Positions 6,339-11,962 of a stretch of 11,962 nt of DNA are shown in pieces. Where the stretch lies: contig DAOVOC010000017.1 of NCBI GenBank assembly GCA_030629865.1, positions 1 to 11,962 on the forward strand. The letters are read 5' to 3'. The stretch comes from a bacterium (lineage in GTDB: Bacteria; Babelota; Babeliae; Babelales; GCA-2401785). A model generated the notes under the pieces. The model had not been told where the DNA came from. It saw only the letters and a list, made by a program, of their open reading frames with translations, and did not search any database. The position numbers were made by a program, and so were the translations under genes. The number at the start of each line of letters is the position of its first letter. Positions within the stretch are counted from its first letter, which is position 1.

Positions 6339-6369
6339 TGATGATGATGTTTTTAACTTCAGGATCTAT

Positions 6370-7821
6370 ATGAAAAAAGTTGTTGGTATTTTGGGCTTTG
6401 GCATTGTTGGTCGATCGCTTTTAAATCATTTATATAAAAAATATAATGTTTCTGTTTGGGATCAGCGGTTGGCAACAGCTGAAGAACTGGCAGTTGTGAA
6501 AAGTGCTGGTGGACAGTGGTTTTCGCCTCTGCATGACGGAGACTATAAGTGCTCAATGACTCAGTTTGTTGAACAATGTAAATGGGTTGCCGTTAGTGCT
6601 GCAGTTGATACCAGAGAAATTCCGAATAATTTGCGGGATAAGTTGGTTGGTGAACTTGATATTTTTGCGAAAGAATACAAAAAACCGACGATTTGTATAA
6701 CTGGTTCTGTGGGCAAAACAACAACCACTGCTTTGACGGCGGCTATTGCACAAGAATGTTTGTGTAAAAATGTTTCTGTTGCAGGAAATATTGGTGTTGG
6801 TTTGCTAGATTTAATTAAAACTCAAAAACAGTCCCATTTTTCTGTTCTTGAACTTTCTTCTTTTCAGTTGGAGTTTAGCTTGTTATTTACTCCAAGCGTT
6901 GTTGTTTTTACAAATTTGCACCCAAATCATATAGATCGGCATGGAAATTATCGCGAGTATGTGCGTGCCAAATTGCGGCTGTGTGCAAACCTATCTGCAG
7001 AGTCACACATTCTTTTGCCTGTTAAGTTGTTTGATGATGAGATTTTTTGCGAAAAGTTTTTTTGCGAAAAGTTTTTTCCAGTTATTGCCGATCGCAAGCC
7101 TACTGTGAATGTTTTGTGTTTAAAATCTCCAACTAAACGACAACAAAAGTATTTAAGCCAAGTAAATGCGCGTATTTTTTCTGTAGAAAATGGTTTTTTA
7201 TTTTTACAAAACAATGATTTAAATCATTTGCCAATCAAGGTTTTCGATTGTTCAAAGCTGCCGCAAGAAGGCTTTTTGATAAATTGGCTTTTTGCAATTG
7301 TTGCTTTGTTTTTAGAAGGCGAAGATATTTCTACTTTGACCAAAGATGGTTTGCACAAAGCGTACAGTGCTGCGATAGGCGGTGTTGGAGAGCATCGGCT
7401 TGAGCTTTGTTCAACTCTGCGTGGAGTTGATGTTTACAATGACTCAAAAGCGACGATTATGCCGTCCGTTCATGCTGCAGTTGAATCTTTGGCAGGGTGC
7501 TACAAAGGTATACATATTATTTTGGGTGGGATTGGAAAAGGAGTAGATCGTAGCAGTGCCAGTTTAGAGATTGCGTCAAAAAACGGTGTTACTTCTGTTG
7601 TGTGTATAGCGTCGAAAGATAATTCGGACTTTGCAAAAGAACTTGCGTTTGTAGAAACGCTTGAAGACGCGATTCAAATTTCTTTTGACCGGGCTAAACC
7701 GGGACAGGCGGTTTTGTTTTCTCCTGGTGGAGCGAGTTTTGATTTTTATAAAAATTATCGAGATCGAGGAGCGGACTTTAAAAAAGTTGTTAAGAGTTTT
7801 ATCGCCACCAAGCAGGGATAA
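6370..7821 (+). CDS. murD: UDP-N-acetylmuramoylalanine--D-glutamate ligase (MurD)
   Basis: This is the cytosolic ATP-dependent ligase that adds D-Glu to UDP-MurNAc-L-Ala. From the ATG at 6370 it has 483 residues, slightly longer than typical. The start is chosen because AGGA ends 5 nt upstream and the protein then begins MKKVVGILGFGIVGRS, the usual MurD N-terminus. The frame is open back to a TTG at 6289, adding 27 unlike residues. Landmarks are the N-terminal UDP-binding GFGIVG loop (9-14), the P-loop GSVGKTTT (112-119), ELSSFQLE (161-168), NHIDRHG (186-192) with the carbamylatable Lys in YVRAK (K201), GEHRLE (340-345), NDSKAT (357-362), GGIGKGVDRS (386-395) and SPGGASFDFYKNYRDRG (451-467). 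A 15-bp tandem duplication gives FCEKFFCEKFF at about 226-236. ftsW follows on the same strand, 96 bp downstream. Confidence 0.95.
   Translation: MKKVVGILGFGIVGRSLLNHLYKKYNVSVWDQRLATAEELAVVKSAGGQWFSPLHDGDYKCSMTQFVEQCKWVAVSAAVDTREIPNNLRDKLVGELDIFAKEYKKPTICITGSVGKTTTTALTAAIAQECLCKNVSVAGNIGVGLLDLIKTQKQSHFSVLELSSFQLEFSLLFTPSVVVFTNLHPNHIDRHGNYREYVRAKLRLCANLSAESHILLPVKLFDDEIFCEKFFCEKFFPVIADRKPTVNVLCLKSPTKRQQKYLSQVNARIFSVENGFLFLQNNDLNHLPIKVFDCSKLPQEGFLINWLFAIVALFLEGEDISTLTKDGLHKAYSAAIGGVGEHRLELCSTLRGVDVYNDSKATIMPSVHAAVESLAGCYKGIHIILGGIGKGVDRSSASLEIASKNGVTSVVCIASKDNSDFAKELAFVETLEDAIQISFDRAKPGQAVLFSPGGASFDFYKNYRDRGADFKKVVKSFIATKQG
7043..7071 (+). repeat. In-frame 15-bp tandem duplication within murD
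   Basis: TTTTTTGCGAAAAG (7043-7056) is followed at once by TTTTTTTGCGAAAAG (7057-7071), with period 15 bp. It adds five residues (FCEKF) in the central domain without breaking the frame. It looks like a slippage product tolerated in a surface loop. Confidence 0.75.
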
Positions 7822-7917
7822 TTTAAAATCGTTCAAAACAACATTTTAAAAACACTGTCTTTTGAAATACGATACATTTCACCACACCAATGGTTTGTTT
7901 TTATTGAGTGGGACGTT

Positions 7918-9051
7918 ATGCAGAACATTGTTTGTAGGCAGGAATCCTCTTACATTCGCCGTGTTGTAAAAATGCTTTGCATGGTTATTCTTGCGTTATC
8001 TGCCATTGGTCTTTTGTTTGTATATTCTTCGAGTTCTGTATATGCATTGGAGCGGCTTAGCTCAGCACAGTTTTTTTTCCAAAAGCACTTTTTATACCTT
8101 GTTTTGGGATTGCTTGGTGCTTTTGTGTGTGCTTTGTTTTCTGATGTTTTTTTCAAAAAAGGCGCTGTGTGGTTTTATTGGATGAGTCTTGGGCTAACGG
8201 CTTTGACACTTGTGCCAGGGGTTGGGGTAAAAATTAACGGTGCTTCTCGTTGGCTTTCGGTTTTTGGAATAAGTCTGCAGCCAAGTGAGTTTTTTGCCGT
8301 TGCGTTTTTGCTTTATGTGGCATCGTTTTTAACTAAAAATACTTCTACTGAAGTGCTACTCATTTCTAAAGAAAATATAAGATTTGTTGTATCCATTTTT
8401 GTCGGGTTTACTGTGCTTTTGATGCAGCCCGATTTTGGCGCTGTTGTTTCGTTATCTGGAACGACATTTTTTTTGTTAGCGGTTACAAAGCTTTCATTTG
8501 TACACATGGTCGGGATTATAAGTTTATCGCTTCCTGTCTTGGCTGGGTTGATTGTGGTTGCTCCATATCGACTGAGCCGTATTATGATTTTTCTTGATCC
8601 ATGGAAGGACCCTCAGGGCAAAGGGTTTCAGATTGTTCAGTCTTTAATTGCTATTGGATCTGGCAATGTATGGGGAGTTGGTATTGGCCAATCGCAACAA
8701 AAATTTTTCTACTTGCCCATGCAGCATACAGATTTTGTTTTTTCAGTTATCGCAGAAGAAACGGGACTTATTGGTGTTTCTCTTATTCTAGCTTTGTTTA
8801 TGCTTCTTTGTTATTTCGGTTTTAGAATTGCTTTGTTATTGAACAGTCGATTTGCATCGCTTGCTACAGCTGCATTTATTACGTTTATTACATTGCGTGC
8901 ACTAATTAACATAATGGTTGCCTCTGCCTTGCTTCCAACAAAAGGGGTTGGGCTGCCGTTTGTGAGTTTTGGCGGGAGTGCCATGATTGCACTATTTTGT
9001 GTTATAGGCATAATTATTGGATTTGTACGTTCACAGAGAGATTTGGGCTAA
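7918..9051 (+). CDS. ftsW: Peptidoglycan glycosyltransferase FtsW
   Basis: FtsW is a SEDS-family inner-membrane glycosyltransferase that polymerises lipid II at the division septum. The 377 residues are mostly hydrophobic, with about ten membrane segments expected. Family motifs are GLLFVYSSSS (31-40), NGASRWL (107-113), QPSEF (121-125), QPDFGAVV (170-177), YRLSRI (217-222), GKGFQIVQSLIAIGSG (234-249), GVGIGQSQQKFFYLP (253-267), HTDF with the catalytic Asp (D272), AEETGLIG (279-286) and LPTKGVGLPFVSFGGSA (339-355). GQSQQKFFYLP is the FtsW form of the motif; RodA usually has a GTQ...FLPE form. The Glu usually found in LPExHTDF is Met here (LPMQHTDF). The start ATG follows a GTGGGA stretch. It is very likely co-transcribed with murD; only an AT-rich imperfect hairpin (7823-7849) lies between them. 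Confidence 0.95.
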   Translation: MQNIVCRQESSYIRRVVKMLCMVILALSAIGLLFVYSSSSVYALERLSSAQFFFQKHFLYLVLGLLGAFVCALFSDVFFKKGAVWFYWMSLGLTALTLVPGVGVKINGASRWLSVFGISLQPSEFFAVAFLLYVASFLTKNTSTEVLLISKENIRFVVSIFVGFTVLLMQPDFGAVVSLSGTTFFLLAVTKLSFVHMVGIISLSLPVLAGLIVVAPYRLSRIMIFLDPWKDPQGKGFQIVQSLIAIGSGNVWGVGIGQSQQKFFYLPMQHTDFVFSVIAEETGLIGVSLILALFMLLCYFGFRIALLLNSRFASLATAAFITFITLRALINIMVASALLPTKGVGLPFVSFGGSAMIALFCVIGIIIGFVRSQRDLG

Positions 9052-9054
9052 AAT

Positions 9055-9094
9055 TTGCCAAATTATTATGGCAAGCTACCCTAATGTTGGGTAG
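9055..9094 (+). other. Two adjacent perfect 6-bp hairpins after ftsW
   Basis: TTGCCA (9055-9060) pairs with TGGCAA (9069-9074) across 8 nt. One base later CTACCC (9076-9081) pairs with GGGTAG (9089-9094) across 7 nt. No T run follows, so an intrinsic terminator is not well supported. The pair lies between the ftsW stop and the next gene on the same strand (78 bp gap) and could mark an RNA processing site or attenuate the downstream gene. Confidence 0.45.
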
Positions 9095-9129
9095 AGTTAT
9101 GAGTTGGCTTTAACTTTTGGAAACATGCG

Positions 9130-10800
9130 ATGCACCGCGTTAAACAAATAACTTTTTTTTCGATTATTTCTCTTATGTTTTCATCCGCTTATTGCAGCGA
9201 TGAAATTTTAGCGCAAGCTATGGGACAAAGTGCTCAAGCTGCGCAAGCGATTAGCTTTTTGGGCAACGGTGTTCCTCCGAAGCTTTTGGGCGGCGGACAA
9301 AAAACGTGGCTTGCGGCGATGCACTTTGCAAAGTCATTTTGCGACACTGCGATAGAAGAACATTCTCATGTGCAGACTATGTTTGGTTATGGTGCGGCAA
9401 AGCTTAATAAAAATGAAATTATGGGTTTAGGAGCCGGATCTGTAGCAGCATATCTTGTTGGCGACTTAAGAGCTTGCATTAATGCGGCATGTGATAAGTT
9501 AGAAAATGCTCCAGAATACAAAGAGTTGCAACGAGTTTTTCTAAAGTGGATACCAAAGGTTTCTGTTCTTAAAAAGACGTTGTTTACTCTTATGCTTTCG
9601 CTTTATTGTGCCAAGACATTTGTGCTAGATTCTGCCTCTGCATTGTCAGTTGAAAGTCAGATGCGTTCAGTGACCGGTAAGCGAAATGCTATTTTTGAAA
9701 GCAATGTTGGTGGTCTTTTTGACGAAGTTATATTCAAAAATCTTGGTCCTGCATTAGCCTACTATACTTTAACAAAACATAATGTAATTGGTCGTGACGA
9801 AGATGGTAACAGTAACTATAAAAAGAGATATAAAGATGATAAAGAAGCGTTGCTTGCAAACAATCATGCATGGAAGCGATCAGTTCTTATTGCAACACGT
9901 CGTTTAACAGATGTTTTAGAAAGTGTTTTAACTGATAAATTCATTAGTGGATTTGGCATTAAAGGGCTCAATAAATTGCGCGGCTCTTCTGCAGGGCTTA
10001 TTGATCCTGAATTGCCTTCGTTTGTTCATGATTGGTTGTTTACAACAGGTGTTGCAGCGCTTTGTGATGCAGATGAAAACAAAGAAAAAAGTTCATGGAT
10101 AAGTGAAAAAGTACGTGAGCATGCTGTGGCTCTAAACCGTGATGATACTAGTGTCCTTTGTAATATGCAGGTTTTAGGATCAAATAGAATTAGCGGAAAA
10201 AATCCACAGAAAGCTGGCCAAATTGCAGGTATGATGGCTCTTAAATATGGTGTAGAAAAGATGTCTACATATGGGTTGGAGAAAATACTTGGCGGTGTTG
10301 CGCCAACGGTGACGCGGAGAGTCGATTCAGCAATTTTTGCACTCGGGAAATTTGCTGCAAAACTTGGAATAATTTCTAAAAAGAAGTTGCAGAAAAAGGC
10401 AAAGAGTGCACGCAAAAAAAGAAATGAGATTCGTAATGCGCTTCATGCATGTTCGAAACTTTTTAATGTTTATAGTTCTCAGGTCGCAATGATGAGCAAA
10501 CAGATGGTTATGGGGGTTAGAACGTTACTTGCAAAAATATTGGGTGATCCAATGCTTCTATATTCATCTTTTGATGCAGAATCTACTAACAGGATTTTTG
10601 CCCGTTCATGCTCAAAGTGGATTTTGGAGACGAGTAAGATTTTTGAAAATAAAGAAGAGCGAAATAAACCCTGGAAGGAAAAACTTCTTTCGTGGGGGAC
10701 ATTAGGCCGCACAGTGCACGTGTTGGCAATGGGTACACTGTGGTATTTGTTTAACTCAGAGTCTGAAGATAAAGAGGCACAGCCTGTTACTTTTTCTTAG
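9130..10800 (+). CDS. Large exported protein of unknown family
   Basis: There are 556 residues that I do not recognise. Residues 1-22 (KQITFFSIISLMFSSAYC) form a Sec signal peptide. The Cys at 22 is not a good lipobox because Tyr precedes it. The mature part begins with an Ala/Gln-rich amphipathic stretch (ILAQAMGQSAQAAQAISFL, 25-43). It is mixed alpha-helical in character, with hydrophobic stretches at about 150-167 (TLFTLMLSLYCAKTFVLD) and 524-541 (GRTVHVLAMGTLWYLF) that could be membrane segments. A strongly basic patch lies at about 416-435 (SKKKLQKKAKSARKKR). Cysteines are scattered with no zinc pattern. The start ATG follows GGAAA at about 9 nt. It lies 78 bp after ftsW on the same strand, and its last 14 bp overlap the tail of the convergent coiled-coil gene. 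An envelope or host-interface role is possible, but nothing in the sequence assigns one. Confidence 0.8.
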   Translation: MHRVKQITFFSIISLMFSSAYCSDEILAQAMGQSAQAAQAISFLGNGVPPKLLGGGQKTWLAAMHFAKSFCDTAIEEHSHVQTMFGYGAAKLNKNEIMGLGAGSVAAYLVGDLRACINAACDKLENAPEYKELQRVFLKWIPKVSVLKKTLFTLMLSLYCAKTFVLDSASALSVESQMRSVTGKRNAIFESNVGGLFDEVIFKNLGPALAYYTLTKHNVIGRDEDGNSNYKKRYKDDKEALLANNHAWKRSVLIATRRLTDVLESVLTDKFISGFGIKGLNKLRGSSAGLIDPELPSFVHDWLFTTGVAALCDADENKEKSSWISEKVREHAVALNRDDTSVLCNMQVLGSNRISGKNPQKAGQIAGMMALKYGVEKMSTYGLEKILGGVAPTVTRRVDSAIFALGKFAAKLGIISKKKLQKKAKSARKKRNEIRNALHACSKLFNVYSSQVAMMSKQMVMGVRTLLAKILGDPMLLYSSFDAESTNRIFARSCSKWILETSKIFENKEERNKPWKEKLLSWGTLGRTVHVLAMGTLWYLFNSESEDKEAQPVTFS

Positions 10801-11284
10801 TTTTCCGAACTTTTTTAGTGCGCTTAATTTTCTTGGCATCATTAGTCTTTTGAGTTTCAAGTTTTTGTTTTAATTCCCACAGTGATTTTTCAAGTTTATC
10901 GAGTTTTTCTCGCAGGGCCGTTTTTGTTTCTGCAGGTTCATCGCTTCTGTCGAGCTCACGCTTAAGGCTTTTAATTTTTTTCTCTGCTGCTTTAATTGAC
11001 CGTTTACGTCTTTTTATTGTTTTGTGGTTTTTTAGATTTTTGATTTCTTTTTCAAGTTTTTCGACCTGTGAAGCATGGTTAACAGCAATTGCAGTGTTCG
11101 CAATCGCATGAAAAACGCCTCCAATGGCGTCTGCCATGTTGGGTTCTCTGTGATAAGGAACCGGGTGGCTGTAAGGATAAGGATGTGGCGTATAGCTATA
11201 TTGAGGATCCCACCAGGTGCTTGCGGAGTAGCAGATAAGCGCGGTCAAGGTGGTGCCAACAATTCTTTGTGTGATCGATTTCAT
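10787..11284 (-). CDS. Exported coiled-coil protein, paralogue A (Tyr/Pro/His-rich linker, Lys-rich tail)
   Basis: There are 165 residues. A Sec signal peptide (about 1-23) ends in the stretch LICYSASTWW. A Tyr/Pro/His-rich extended segment follows (27-48, DPQYSYTPHPYPYSHPVPYH), then a short amphipathic part (GGVFHAIANTAIAVNH), a long charged coiled coil (about 73-145, with heptad Leu/Ile in VEKLEKEIKNLKNH and LREKLDKLEKSLWELKQKL) and a Lys-rich tail (151-165). Its ATG overlaps the TGA stop of the gene before it (ATGA), and GGGAGG lies 7 nt upstream, so the two are translationally coupled. It shares signal-peptide end, aromatic linker and coiled-coil pattern with the upstream gene. The function is unknown; an envelope-associated or secreted fibrous protein is plausible. 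Confidence 0.78.
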   Translation of the reverse strand: MKSITQRIVGTTLTALICYSASTWWDPQYSYTPHPYPYSHPVPYHREPNMADAIGGVFHAIANTAIAVNHASQVEKLEKEIKNLKNHKTIKRRKRSIKAAEKKIKSLKRELDRSDEPAETKTALREKLDKLEKSLWELKQKLETQKTNDAKKIKRTKKVRKTKKK

Positions 11285-11646
11285 TCTGTTTCCTCCCTAA
11301 GCCGTTTTACGGATCGTTCGAGTTGTTCAAGATTTTTTTCCAGCTCTTTTGCCCGAGGCTTTGCATCATCGTTAGGCTTGCCGGATTGCAGGCTTTCCTT
11401 AATCTTTTTTATGTCGGTTGCAATATCTTTAAGGTCTTCGTTTCGGTTGCATGTTTCTTTTTCTTTTTTTAGTTCCTCAATTTCTCTGCGTAGCTGGCCG
11501 ACGCGAGAGTCATAGTTTGCAACAACGGCCGTTGTGATAATATCTGATGGATACCACGGCCTATACCAATACCAACATGAAGCACTATGGCAGAGTAGAG
11601 TGGCAAGGACAATGCTTTTTATTGCATATCGACTTATGGCTTCCAT
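11281..11646 (-). CDS. Exported coiled-coil protein, paralogue B
   Basis: There are 121 residues. The signal peptide (about 1-23) ends LLCHSASCW, almost the same as the LICYSASTW of paralogue A. A short aromatic segment (WYWYRPWYPSD, 25-35) follows, then ITTAVVANYDSRVGQL and a charged coiled coil to the end (LRREIEELKKEKE; LEKNLEQLERSVKRL). The start ATG has a strong AGGGGG site upstream and lies 15 bp after the stop of the partial third paralogue. The stop codon is the TGA of an ATGA overlap with paralogue A. Its C-terminal 45 residues align without gaps to the third paralogue (18 identities by hand count). No function can be assigned. Confidence 0.78.
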   Translation of the reverse strand: MEAISRYAIKSIVLATLLCHSASCWYWYRPWYPSDIITTAVVANYDSRVGQLRREIEELKKEKETCNRNEDLKDIATDIKKIKESLQSGKPNDDAKPRAKELEKNLEQLERSVKRLREETE

Positions 11647-11661
11647 CTTTTTCCCCCTGAT

Positions 11662-11962
11662 TTATTTTATATCTTCAATAGCCTCTTCGAGTTCTTCTAG
11701 GCGTTTTTCTAGGCTTTCAGCATCTTCTTCTGCTCCAGATTCGGGCTTGCCCTTTTTGAGATCTCGTTTGATATCTCTAATTTCTTCCATAATTTTTGCG
11801 AGTTTTTTTTCTTTATTTGATTTATTCCTTTTAGAGCATCCTCTAGTACAACATACATTTTATGATTACAGAAATGACCGTCTATTACCTGTGACCGCAC
11901 CCAATACCTGCGCTTGTAAACATGTATGTCATTATTTAGATAGCTGTACCAACCGGGGCCTC
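11662..11962 (-). pseudogene. Coiled-coil paralogue C, partial, with a frame change at an A8 run
   Basis: From the right edge the minus strand is open in one frame, reading GPGWYSYLNNDIHVYKRRYW onward, through VVLEDALKGINQIKKK; it then degenerates and stops at 11711-11709. The -1 frame takes over at the A8 run (T8 on the plus strand, 11803-11810), reads KLAKIMEEIRDIKRDLKKGK onward to LEELEEAIEDIK and stops at 11664-11662. Only this second frame continues the coiled coil, and it aligns gaplessly with the C-terminus of paralogue B, so both parts belong to one gene. The junction codons are AAA AAA AAC, containing the slippery heptamer A AAA AAC. One extra A would restore a single frame. It may be a broken gene, a homopolymer sequencing error, or a gene rescued by ribosomal or transcriptional slippage. 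The N-terminus lies outside the window. Confidence 0.6.

Noticed and set aside
6289..6369. TTG start adding 27 residues to MurD
   Set aside because: The extension matches nothing in MurD, overlaps a promoter candidate, and the ATG at 6370 has a well-placed AGGA and the canonical N-terminus.
10026..10415. 129-codon open frame on the minus strand
   Set aside because: It lies wholly antisense inside the exported 556-residue gene, has no ribosome-binding site or recognisable protein pattern, and is explained as an antisense shadow.
11075..11515. 146-codon open frame on the plus strand
   Set aside because: It is antisense to the two coiled-coil genes, which have signal peptides, strong ribosome-binding sites and mutual similarity. 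Its Ser/Arg-rich composition mirrors the Lys/Glu-rich genes opposite.

Overview
The window is an AT-rich bacterial segment (by eye about 40% GC, not computed) with peptidoglycan genes, a tRNA-modification gene and an unusually high share of Sec-exported proteins of unknown or polymorphic-toxin-like type. The best guess is an intracellular associate of protists, such as a member of Dependentiae (TM6/Babeliae). The reasons are a chlamydia-like tRNA-guanine transglycosylase, a secreted Hint-domain protein, many exported lineage-specific proteins, dispersed GC-rich palindromes and homopolymer-associated irregularities. The phylum is an inference; no rRNA or tRNA lies in the window.

Layout. 1-213 (-): start of an exported small protein that runs off the left edge. 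232-674: gene-free stretch with palindromic repeats. 675-1829 (+): tgt, tail-to-tail with murB at 1834-2814 (-), 4 bp apart. 2815-3067: divergent promoter region ending in a nine-G run just before the start of an exported AMIN-domain protein (3068-4114, +) whose C-terminal half looks like an amidase_3 domain without its zinc ligands. 4163-6243 (-): a two-gene operon with a secreted Hint-domain, toxin-like protein first and a TPR protein second, joined by a TAATG junction. 6370-9051 (+): murD then ftsW. 9130-10800 (+): a large exported orphan. 10787-11962 (-): a cassette of three related exported coiled-coil proteins; the most upstream is cut by the window edge and changes frame at an A8 run.

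How the genes fit. MurB (UDP-MurNAc formation), MurD (D-Glu addition) and FtsW (septal glycan polymerisation) indicate a peptidoglycan pathway, and the AMIN protein probably acts on or binds the wall in the periplasm. Tgt resembles the queuine-type enzyme of host-dependent bacteria in its substrate pocket, so the cell may take queuine from a eukaryotic host. The Hint/TPR pair reads like a polymorphic toxin with a cognate partner. The coiled-coil cassette looks like recently duplicated envelope or secreted proteins.

Start sites were revised for three genes: the longest open frames begin at TTG codons without support, while internal ATG codons have a suitable ribosome-binding site or N-terminus.
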